This document shows positions 1 to 6,602 of a DNA stretch of 52,835 nucleotides, piece after piece. The position numbers were made by a program, and so were the translations under genes. The notes under the pieces are model-generated. The model saw only the letters and a list, made by a program, of their open reading frames with translations, searched no databases and was not told the origin of the DNA. Each line of letters starts with the position of its first letter. Position 1 is the stretch's first letter. Origin of the DNA: Acidimicrobiales bacterium (GTDB taxonomy: Bacteria > Actinomycetota > Acidimicrobiia > Acidimicrobiales > JAKAVM01); assembly GCA_027452005.1 (NCBI GenBank), contig DAIDHF010000019.1, positions 1 to 52,835 of the forward strand, in the 5' to 3' direction.

Positions 1-1
1 T

Positions 2-325
2 AAGACCGAGTTGATAGCCAATCCAGACGCGTTTGAGATTCCCCAAAAGCGCCATTCAATGGAGCAGATAAAGACTCTACTGGTCGGGGCGCTTGAAGCT
101 CGGACCAAGGTACTTCTAAAGCTCAATGTCTCTCGTGACTGCCTTGAAAAGGTCCTAGAGATTCTCCCCTCGATGCGATCTCCAACCATTGCTGAGCTTC
201 ACGGTGGGGGACTTGCTCTTGAGACCGTAGTCCCAAAGAACGGTGTAAACGTACTCATTCCTGAGCTCTCTGATAGGGGGGCCACTGATATTTTAGAGAT
301 TCCCTTGTCGAAGATTATCCATTGA
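2..325 (+). CDS. hisG: ATP phosphoribosyltransferase, C-terminal part (5' end outside window)
   Basis: The frame is open from the left edge, so only the last ~107 residues are present. They match the C-terminal regulatory (ACT-like) domain of long-form HisG: an IANPDAF stretch, then LKLNVSRDCLEKVLEILPSM, the conserved MRSPT segment and a closing VNVLIPELSDRGATDILEIP. HisG condenses ATP with PRPP in the first step of histidine synthesis, and this domain carries histidine feedback inhibition in the family. A TTG at 11 is an internal leucine, not a start. The gene is followed by a short gap and a cold-shock-domain gene on the same strand. Confidence 0.85.
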   Translation, partial: KTELIANPDAFEIPQKRHSMEQIKTLLVGALEARTKVLLKLNVSRDCLEKVLEILPSMRSPTIAELHGGGLALETVVPKNGVNVLIPELSDRGATDILEIPLSKIIH

Positions 326-389
326 CACCACAGGAAGTAACCGTGAATTCTCTTACGGCTAAAGCCGCAAGTCCTCGCGGGGAGTTTTG

Positions 390-656
390 ATGGGTAGGGC
401 TATTGAGACTTTTACTGACCACCTGGGTACTTTATTGAGTCGAACCCACCTAGGGCGGGTTATTGGATTTGACCCTGACCGGGCTCTTGGCACGATTGAG
501 TTCAACCCAGCCAACTCTTCCTTGGGGCCAATAGTATTTCATGCCCTGTCAATCTCCGACGGCTCCAGATTTATCGAGAACGCCCAAGACGTGACTTTTC
601 AGGTGCTTCCCGGACAACTTGGTATCTGGGAGGCAACCGACGTGGTCAAGATTTAG
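390..656 (+). CDS. Small cold-shock-domain-like protein
   Basis: An 88-residue protein with one OB-fold: GRVIGFDPDRALGTIEF, then a segment like PIVFHALSISDGSRFIENAQ, then VTFQVLPGQLGIWEATDV. This resembles the divergent cold-shock-domain proteins of actinobacteria, where FHALSISDG stands for the usual RNP2-like FVHxSAI. A nucleic-acid-binding role is inferred. The ATG at 390 is chosen because GGAG at 381-384 is correctly spaced; the TTG at 387 is less likely. It lies downstream of hisG on the same strand, but the 64-bp gap leaves cotranscription open. Confidence 0.7.
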   Translation: MGRAIETFTDHLGTLLSRTHLGRVIGFDPDRALGTIEFNPANSSLGPIVFHALSISDGSRFIENAQDVTFQVLPGQLGIWEATDVVKI

Positions 657-668
657 CCACACGCTTAG

Positions 669-695
669 CCTGGATAACTAACCAGGTTGGTTGTT
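669..695 (+). terminator. Possible weak terminator after the cold-shock gene
   Basis: A CCTGG/CCAGG hairpin with an 8-base loop is followed by TTGGTTGTT. The stem is short and the T-tract is interrupted, so this is a weak candidate. The rest of 657-889 holds no gene; its only other visible structure is the palindrome at 793-808. Confidence 0.3.
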
Positions 696-792
696 AGCCG
701 CGACAGCCCGGGTGTCTTGAATTCGAAAATCTACGAACTAATAGCCGCCTCATCACAGTGAAGCCTTGACTCACCAGCCAATTCGTGATTAC

Positions 793-808
793 ATAAGTAT
801 GTACTTAT
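793..808. promoter_or_regulatory. Palindromic operator candidate for the TetR-type regulator
   Basis: ATAAGTATGTACTTAT is a perfect 7-bp inverted repeat with a 2-base centre, about 88 bp upstream of the diiron oxygenase start. A TATATA-like element overlaps its right side (810-816), so a bound dimer could block a promoter. TetR regulators usually bind such palindromes in front of their own operon, and the regulator gene is the second gene here. The palindrome is seen; the assignment to this regulator is inferred. Confidence 0.5.
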
Positions 809-895
809 TTATATATGGCCCGCTGGGATTCCGTGCTGGCACGTTGCAAGTGAACCGTGCTTGCAGGTAGGCGGGTTCCTGGCTAGGAGGTGGAA

Positions 896-1843
896 ATGGT
901 AGTAGTAGACGTTCCAAGAAACATTGCCGAGAGAATGAACGTGGCAAGTGCTTCTCGGCGGTGGTATCCCTTTGACGGTGATGTAATCGACTGGTCGATC
1001 CCCTTGACCGATGAGTGGGCCTACATGCCTGGGGGTCACTCGGTCTTTGAGGACTCGGGAATTTTTGACCGGATGACTTCGTGTGAGCGTAGTTTTGTGG
1101 AGCGTTGGGAGCAGACTCAGATGATGCGAAATATTGCTCACGGCGAACACTTACTCAATCAGGGAATCTTGGCGATGCTATGGACGATCGACCCTTATGA
1201 TCCCGGCTATCGATATCTCCTCCACGAGGTTGCTGAGGAGTGTCAGCATATGGCCATGTTCAATCAGTGGGTTCGGATAAACAGTGATATTGAGACCTTA
1301 GATGCTAACGAGGCAACCTGGTCTAAGGCAGTATCGGGCTTTACCCAAGACCTCGCGGTACGACTTCCAGAAGCATTTTGGGTTCAGGTTCTCCTGTTTG
1401 AATTTGTTGGGGACGACTTTCACCAAGAGATGAGAAAGAATCCGGAAAAGACAACCTCTAGTGACGGACGTCCACTCCATCCAATCCTGGTCCAAATAGG
1501 CCAGGCTCATACGGGAGAAGAAGCCCGCCACATAGCATTTGCCCGGAGGTGGCTGCACGATGGAATGCCCCTACTCGACGACGAGCAAGTTCGTGAGGTT
1601 CAGTCCTTTTCCGAACTGTCAGCCCAGGCTCTTATAGACAGACAGGCACTTCTCCCGATTCGTTATACGTCCCAGCTTGCCCCATATATGACGGAGAGTG
1701 AGTTCAAAAATGCTCGGGGGATCTCGCCAGCCAGACGGGCCATGTTGCGACAACTCAAGAAACTTCTAGACGAGTTCGAGTCTCTGCAAATTGTGCGAGC
1801 CAACAAGATGCGCGAGTGGGAAGAGACCGGTGCCTTTGAGTAG
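896..1843 (+). CDS. AurF-like diiron oxygenase
   Basis: A 315-residue protein of the p-aminobenzoate N-oxygenase AurF family (PF11583), which binds two irons in a ferritin-like helical bundle. The expected ligand motifs appear in order: a glutamate in AHGEHLLNQG, EECQHMAMF, a glutamate in LLFEFVGDDFH, and AHTGEEARHIAFA. AurF itself oxidises arylamines to nitro compounds; the substrate here is unknown. The ATG at 896 is preferred because AGGAGG ends 5 bases upstream; GTG at 890 overlaps that site. The next gene, a TetR regulator, overlaps the 3' end by 14 bases, so the two are probably cotranscribed and the oxygenase autoregulated through the palindrome at 793-808. Confidence 0.8.
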   Translation: MVVVDVPRNIAERMNVASASRRWYPFDGDVIDWSIPLTDEWAYMPGGHSVFEDSGIFDRMTSCERSFVERWEQTQMMRNIAHGEHLLNQGILAMLWTIDPYDPGYRYLLHEVAEECQHMAMFNQWVRINSDIETLDANEATWSKAVSGFTQDLAVRLPEAFWVQVLLFEFVGDDFHQEMRKNPEKTTSSDGRPLHPILVQIGQAHTGEEARHIAFARRWLHDGMPLLDDEQVREVQSFSELSAQALIDRQALLPIRYTSQLAPYMTESEFKNARGISPARRAMLRQLKKLLDEFESLQIVRANKMREWEETGAFE

Positions 1844-2549
1844 CTCGGTCGCTGTTGAGACTGGCCGTGAAGGCAGTGTTGCCGACCAAGCTCATCGTCA
1901 TCTAGACCCCGAGATCATCCCGGTTGATGGGAGACGTACTGATACTCGGCGGCGCTTAGTTGAGGCGGCAACCCGACTATTTAGTGCCAAGGGTTACGAT
2001 GCAACCAGTGTGGCCGAATTGGAGGGGGCGGTTGGACTTAGGGCCGGTTGTGGTGGTCTCTACAGGCATTTCGAGTCAAAGGAAAAGCTCCTCGAAGAGG
2101 TGGTCTTCGAGTACAAGAACCGCGTGTCGGCTCTTCGCGACCGTCTAGCCAGAGAGAGGGAGCAAGGTCACAAACCCTACGACCTGGCTAGCGAACTAAG
2201 AAAACTGATCACCGAGTTGGCCGGATTCTTGTCCGGCGAGCAGGCCATTATTCAGTTGACTTCAGATTCGAACTCTCTCCCGACTCGTGTAAGGGGACTT
2301 ATCGGGGACGCCTGGAACGAGGGGTATGCAATGGCTCAAGACATCTTTGTGGCTTGTGGGGTAGACCCACAACGGGCCTCGGTACTCGCGATTAGCGCGA
2401 TTGGCTCGCTAAATCACTACGTGGGGCACCTGGGTTTAGGGGGCCGCCCTCCTCTTGACCTGGTCCTTGAAAGATATCTAGATGAGTGGATTGATTTGTG
2501 GACTTCCCAGTCGGCTCAAGATTCGCCCTTGGGGCCTAGTTCAATATAG
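1830..2549 (+). CDS. TetR/AcrR-family transcriptional regulator
   Basis: About 239 residues. The N-terminal helix-turn-helix is clear: RRRLVEAATRLFSAKGYDAT, SVAELEGAVGL, GGLYRHFESKEKLL. The C-terminal helical ligand domain has no recognisable specificity. The start is uncertain: GTG at 1830 overlaps the oxygenase end and has a purine-rich GGGAAGAG upstream, while an unlikely longer frame begins at 1791. Overlap with the diiron oxygenase suggests one operon controlled by this repressor. Its 3' end overlaps the convergent gene at 2516-2923 by 34 bp. Confidence 0.82.
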   Translation: MPLSSSVAVETGREGSVADQAHRHLDPEIIPVDGRRTDTRRRLVEAATRLFSAKGYDATSVAELEGAVGLRAGCGGLYRHFESKEKLLEEVVFEYKNRVSALRDRLAREREQGHKPYDLASELRKLITELAGFLSGEQAIIQLTSDSNSLPTRVRGLIGDAWNEGYAMAQDIFVACGVDPQRASVLAISAIGSLNHYVGHLGLGGRPPLDLVLERYLDEWIDLWTSQSAQDSPLGPSSI

Positions 2550-2923
2550 GCCAGACGGATCTGGGCTAGAGCTTCTTTCATCTGGTCATGAGGCTCACCA
2601 AGCCGGGGCCCTAGGCCGTCAACGAGGCACCCGAGAGCGTCAATGGCCAGCTTTGCCTTGGAAAGGGCTGGAGGGGAGCTAGACAGGTACAGGGCTGCCA
2701 ACTCAAATAGCCCGTAACAGTGATTGGCGATGACCTCTTCTGCTGGGGCCTCGGCCAGTTGGGCCCTGGCGTCCTCTAGTTCTTTTTTGGCCTGGGCTAT
2801 GTCTTGCTCGGTAAAATCCTCGTCGGATTCACGGTCAAAGATGCTCTTAGTGGGCTCGGACTTCACGGGCTCATCAGAGCGTCTAACTGGTCTTTCTCCA
2901 CCAGGTGTCCAAATGGTACTCAT
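2516..2923 (-). CDS. DUF1844-like small helical protein
   Basis: About 135 residues with a charged, disordered first half followed by helices: EVIANHCYGLFELAALYLS, SKAKLAIDALGCLVDGLG, and a last helix QMKEALAQIRLAYIEL. The pattern of an AIDALGCLV helix followed by an LRxxY-like helix resembles the DUF1844 family, often encoded near infC in actinobacteria; I hold this assignment loosely. Function is unknown. ATG at 2923 (MSTIW) is preferred; in-frame ATGs at 2935 and 2944 lack better ribosome sites. It is divergent from the infC leader. Confidence 0.6.
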   Translation of the reverse strand: MSTIWTPGGERPVRRSDEPVKSEPTKSIFDRESDEDFTEQDIAQAKKELEDARAQLAEAPAEEVIANHCYGLFELAALYLSSSPPALSKAKLAIDALGCLVDGLGPRLGEPHDQMKEALAQIRLAYIELGPKGES

Positions 2924-3137
2924 ATTTGATAGCATAAGATACACATAACAATTAGAAAAGCAGGAACTGGAATCAGGGCATCTAGCTGGCGTGATCTTAG
3001 ACCGAGACCACCAAGGCCCTCAATGCGTTGACCGGATTTCTCACCTGATCGCTACCGGGTCTGGGCTCTCACACGTGAGGTTTACCTACCAGGTATGGGA
3101 ACTCAGGTTGAAGACCATTGGACTGATGAGTCCGTGT

Positions 3138-3171
3138 GGCCAGCACTGCTTTTCGCGGGCTGGCTTTTTTT
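3138..3171 (+). terminator. Leader terminator/attenuator upstream of infC
   Basis: GCCAGC (3139-3144) pairs with GCTGGC (3159-3164) and is followed by seven Ts, a good intrinsic terminator about 90 bp before infC. It lies inside a gene-free leader of roughly 300 bp (2950-3257). Leaders of infC-rpmI-rplT operons often control expression by attenuation or L20 binding, so this hairpin is probably an attenuator; termination of an upstream transcript is the alternative. I could not fix the antiterminator partner. Confidence 0.6.
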
Positions 3172-3257
3172 GTGCCCCAAGAGCGTGAGCTGTTCGGGGT
3201 GTCAGGATCTGACCAGGCCAGATAAGAAAAAATACACGACTAAGGAGATGGTGCTAA

Positions 3258-3863
3258 ATAGCTACAAGTTCAGTTGACGATCCTCGGATAAACGATGGTA
3301 TAGAGTCACCACAGGTGCGTCTTATCGGAGCCGATGGAAATCAGATAGGGATCACTCCAATATCGAAAGCTCTCGCAATGGCACGAGCAGCCGAGATGGA
3401 CTTGGTCGAGGTTGCTTCACAGGCATCGCCACCTGTATGTCGAATTATGGACTATGGAAAGTTCAAGTTCGACGAGGCCCAGCGAGCCAAGGAGTCGAGA
3501 AGGAAGTCTACTCACACCACGATCAAGGAGATGAAGTACCGGCCCAAGATCGGAGGAGGCGATTATGAGACCAAGACTAGACAGGTAGCTAAGTTTTTAG
3601 AAGAAGGTCACAAGGTAAAGGTCACGATCATGTTTAGAGGCCGCGAGGTGAACCATCCCGAGATCGGCATGAAGATACTTGACAAGATTCAAGAGCAAGT
3701 AGAGCCAATCTCAAAAGTCGAGGCGGCTGCACGGCTAGACGGTAAGAACATGACCTTAGTACTTGCCCCGAATAAGAAGGGGGTTAAAGCCGCGGCCCAC
3801 AGTGGTGCTGTAGCTAACGTAAAACCCCAAGACACCCAGTTGCAAGAGATACAGGAAAGTTAG
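3258..3863 (+). CDS. infC: Translation initiation factor IF-3, apparent AUA start
   Basis: A 201-residue protein with both IF-3 domains: N-terminal [19 protein letters not shown], the [20 protein letters not shown] linker region, and C-terminal [20 protein letters not shown]-3 binds the 30S subunit and checks the initiator tRNA-start codon pair. The conserved N-terminus begins upstream of the first GTG (3315). Going back, the frame closes at TAA 3255-3257, and the only start-like codon is ATA at 3258 with AAGGAG at 3242-3247. A non-AUG start on infC is the known basis of its autoregulation (AUU in E. coli). rpmI follows after 8 bp. Confidence 0.93.
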   Translation: MATSSVDDPRINDGIESPQVRLIGADGNQIGITPISKALAMARAAEMDLVEVASQASPPVCRIMDYGKFKFDEAQRAKESRRKSTHTTIKEMKYRPKIGGGDYETKTRQVAKFLEEGHKVKVTIMFRGREVNHPEIGMKILDKIQEQVEPISKVEAAARLDGKNMTLVLAPNKKGVKAAAHSGAVANVKPQDTQLQEIQES

Positions 3864-3871
3864 GAGAAGAT

Positions 3872-4069
3872 ATGCCAAAGATAAAGACCCACAGTGGGGC
3901 GGCCAAGAGATTCAAGACGACCGGGACAGGAAAGATCCGGCGGGGCCAGGCATTCCGATCACACCTGCTTGAAAAGAAGCCCTCTAAGCGCACCCGACGT
4001 CTGCACAGCGAGGTTGAGATCGCAAGTGCTGACATCAAGAAGGTCAAGAGGTTATTAGGCCGGGCCTAG
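3872..4069 (+). CDS. rpmI: 50S ribosomal protein L35
   Basis: A 65-residue basic protein matching L35 over its full length: [40 protein letters not shown], and a C-terminal [10 protein letters not shown]. The start has AGGAGAAG just upstream. It sits between infC and rplT in the canonical operon order, with an 88-bp gap before rplT. Confidence 0.97.
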   Translation: MPKIKTHSGAAKRFKTTGTGKIRRGQAFRSHLLEKKPSKRTRRLHSEVEIASADIKKVKRLLGRA

Positions 4070-4157
4070 TTTCGATCTATCGGGTAGTAGTCCCGAGGAG
4101 TACTCATTGATGAAGACAAGTTTTCAAACCGACTAACTCAGCAAAAAAGGAACAGAA

Positions 4158-4529
4158 ATGGCACGAGTAAAAAGATCAGTACACGCACGCAAGCACCACA
4201 GGGCCGTACTTCGGGCTGCAAAGGGATATTATGGGTCCAAGAGCAGGTCCTTCCGGTCGGCCAACGAGCAGTTGATGCACTCGGGACAGTACGCCTTCCG
4301 GGATCGCCGAGCCAAGAAGGGCGAGTTTCGTAAGTTGTGGATTCAAAGAATCAACGCGGCCTGCCGGATGAACGGGGTTAGCTACTCCCGATTTATAGCC
4401 GGATTACACGCAAATGGCATCGAGGTAGACCGCAAGATACTTGCCGATATTGCCGTGACCGATCCAGAGGCATTTGGTCAACTCGTCCAGGCCTCCCAGG
4501 TGGATTCTCAAAGCGTGGAGGCGGTCTGA
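4158..4529 (+). CDS. rplT: 50S ribosomal protein L20
   Basis: A 123-residue L20: [20 protein letters not shown] at the N-terminus, the [18 protein letters not shown] segment, [20 protein letters not shown], and [20 protein letters not shown]20 is an early 23S rRNA assembly protein and in many bacteria represses its own operon. An AAGGA ribosome site lies upstream of ATG 4158. The TGA stop overlaps a CTG that is the most likely start of the next gene. Confidence 0.97.
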   Translation: MARVKRSVHARKHHRAVLRAAKGYYGSKSRSFRSANEQLMHSGQYAFRDRRAKKGEFRKLWIQRINAACRMNGVSYSRFIAGLHANGIEVDRKILADIAVTDPEAFGQLVQASQVDSQSVEAV

Positions 4530-5461
4530 GTCAAGTCGTCCTGGGCTGGCGCCATCAAAAGGTTCGCAGGCTTTATCGCGTAGTACACAATAAAAACTTC
4601 AGGTCAACCCAGGGTTGTTTTGCGATTGACGGTTTCAGACCACTGGAGAGTGCCCTGAGCCGACCAGTGGTACCGGAGTCTATCTACCTAGCCACCGACA
4701 AGAACCTGTCAAGCTACGAGCAAGGCGTGCTCGATCGAGCAGTACATATGAGTGTCCCGATATTCTCACTTGGGCCGGGAGTTGTGGACCGGGTGAGTGA
4801 CGCTCAAAGCCCCCAGGGCGTCCTGTCGGTGTTCAGTCAACTCGACGTTGGCCTAGAAAAGATAGTTGCACCAACCAATCTCAACACCAATGAAGGCGAT
4901 CAACTACTGCTAGGTCCGACTAATAGTAACCAACCAGGAGTTGCCGACTCCGACCAAGGGGCTCGTCTTGGTGGCCCGCTCGTTGTATGCGTCGGGGTAC
5001 GAGATCCGGGCAACGCGGGAACAATAATGAGGTCGGCCGCCGGGTTTGGATCGCCCGGGGTAATCTTTTGTGAGGGATGCGTGGATCCATATAATCCCAA
5101 GACCCTCCGGTCATCGGCCGGCGCGATCTTTCAGGTCCCGATCTCGGTTGATAGGAGCGTTGGACAAGTAATAGATCTTCTAGGTGACCGGGGATATGTG
5201 AAGGTTGGGACCTCCTCTCACTGCAGTCGCAGTGTGTTTGATGTCGACCTAACTGGCAGGGTGGCAGTGTTTGTCGGGAATGAGGCCAGAGGAATTGAGA
5301 GCGACATGGCTGGCAAGTTTGATTACACCATAGGGGTTCCTCTCGACCGAGACCTTGAATCATTGAACGTAGCCGTGGCGTGTTCGGTGATATTGGCCGA
5401 GGCAATGCGCCAACGCTTGGTTGCAGTCCGCCCAACTTTTACCCCTCAAGTGAGCCTTTAG
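4526..5461 (+). CDS. SpoU/TrmH-family RNA 2'-O-methyltransferase, probable CTG start
   Basis: SPOUT-class methyltransferase with the three family motifs: [31 protein letters not shown] and a closing [19 protein letters not shown]. It probably methylates a ribose in 23S rRNA. The first ordinary start (GTG 4667) would cut off part of the substrate-binding N-terminus. The frame upstream reads [19 protein letters not shown] and [13 protein letters not shown], typical of that domain. No ATG, GTG or TTG exists there. CTG at 4526 overlaps the rplT stop as CTGA and has GGAGG at 4517-4521, giving 311 residues. The start is inferred; the family is clear. Confidence 0.82.
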   Translation: MSQVVLGWRHQKVRRLYRVVHNKNFRSTQGCFAIDGFRPLESALSRPVVPESIYLATDKNLSSYEQGVLDRAVHMSVPIFSLGPGVVDRVSDAQSPQGVLSVFSQLDVGLEKIVAPTNLNTNEGDQLLLGPTNSNQPGVADSDQGARLGGPLVVCVGVRDPGNAGTIMRSAAGFGSPGVIFCEGCVDPYNPKTLRSSAGAIFQVPISVDRSVGQVIDLLGDRGYVKVGTSSHCSRSVFDVDLTGRVAVFVGNEARGIESDMAGKFDYTIGVPLDRDLESLNVAVACSVILAEAMRQRLVAVRPTFTPQVSL

Positions 5462-5465
5462 CGCT

Positions 5466-6602
5466 ATGACCACCGAATCTTCCTTCACGGGTCAACTAGA
5501 TGAATTACAACGGACGATTGCTGAACGAATAGATCAACTAGTCTCACCGGTTCACTTAGATCCCTCCCGGGTGACCGATGGGTTGGTCGACGCCATAGTT
5601 TCGATGCGAAGTGAGCTAACCGGCAAGAGATCACCTTTTACTTTCCTCAAGAAAGAGCTAGGAGATCTTCCACAAGAACACCGAAAAGTTCTTGGAGGCA
5701 AGCTCAATGGGGTGAAAGACCAGGCTATAGAGCGCCTAGACCGAGCAATAGAGCTAATTCAGGCTAACTCCCAAAGCGCCTCACCGTCTGGATCTATTAG
5801 ACCAGGATCTGGCCCAAATGGCACGGCAATTGACTTTTCAGAACTCGCCTTGGATGTTGGCCAAGGCTGTCAACATCTAATATCTCAGACCCGTGATGAG
5901 CTGGAAGACGTATTTATCGGGATGGGGTATTCAGTAGTGGAGGGACCCGAAGTTGAATCGGACTGGTTCAACTTTGAGGCTCTCAACATTCCCCAGGATC
6001 ACCCCGCGCGAGGGATGTTTGACACGTTCTATCTAAAGAATCCGAAAGGAATGTCCACCGCTGGCGATCGGTTGCTCTTGCGAACACACACCTCCCCGGT
6101 TCAGATTAGAACCATGTTGAACCAGCGCCCTCCAATCTATGTTGTCGCACCGGGAAAGGTATTTAGACGAGACACCCCCGATGCCAGACATCTGCCAGTA
6201 TTCAACCAGATAGAAGGTCTAGTGGTCGACCGCTCGATTACCTTCGGCGATCTGGCTGGCACGATTGAGAGCTTTACTACCCGTTATTTTGGTCCTGATA
6301 TTCATTCGAGGCTGAGACCGGCCTTCTTCCCCTTTACCGAGCCCTCTGCCGAGTTCGAGATAACTTGTACGATCTGTTCAGGGTCTGGATGTCGAACCTG
6401 CTCGGCCACAGGGTGGATTGAGCTAGGTGGTTGCGGGATGGTCGATCCCAATGTCTTCATTAGTGTCGGGCTAGATCCCGAGGAATGGTCCGGATTTGCC
6501 TTCGGGTTTGGGGTCGACAGGTGTACCCAGATGCGCTACTCCCTGTCGGACATGCGGGTACTTCTGACCAACGACACAAGGTTTCTGGAGCAGTTCACAT
6601 GA
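5466..6602 (+). CDS. pheS: Phenylalanyl-tRNA synthetase alpha subunit
   Basis: A 378-residue class II synthetase subunit. After an N-terminal coiled-coil region come MGYSVVEGPEVESDWFNFEA, LNIPQDHPARGMFDTFYL, the motif 2 region GKVFRRDTPDARHLPVFNQI, the cysteine-rich CTICSGSGCRTCSATGWIEL and motif 3 FAFGFGVDRCTQMRY. It charges tRNA-Phe as a heterotetramer with PheT. The start is 4 bp after the methyltransferase stop, and its TGA overlaps the pheT ATG, so the genes are translationally coupled. Confidence 0.96.
   Translation: MTTESSFTGQLDELQRTIAERIDQLVSPVHLDPSRVTDGLVDAIVSMRSELTGKRSPFTFLKKELGDLPQEHRKVLGGKLNGVKDQAIERLDRAIELIQANSQSASPSGSIRPGSGPNGTAIDFSELALDVGQGCQHLISQTRDELEDVFIGMGYSVVEGPEVESDWFNFEALNIPQDHPARGMFDTFYLKNPKGMSTAGDRLLLRTHTSPVQIRTMLNQRPPIYVVAPGKVFRRDTPDARHLPVFNQIEGLVVDRSITFGDLAGTIESFTTRYFGPDIHSRLRPAFFPFTEPSAEFEITCTICSGSGCRTCSATGWIELGGCGMVDPNVFISVGLDPEEWSGFAFGFGVDRCTQMRYSLSDMRVLLTNDTRFLEQFT

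Noticed and set aside
2991..3277. Short frames in the infC leader
   Set aside because: No motif or ribosome site; the region contains a terminator hairpin and fits an untranslated leader.
4920..5435. 171-codon minus-strand frame
   Set aside because: Antisense of the SpoU-type methyltransferase, whose motifs are clear.
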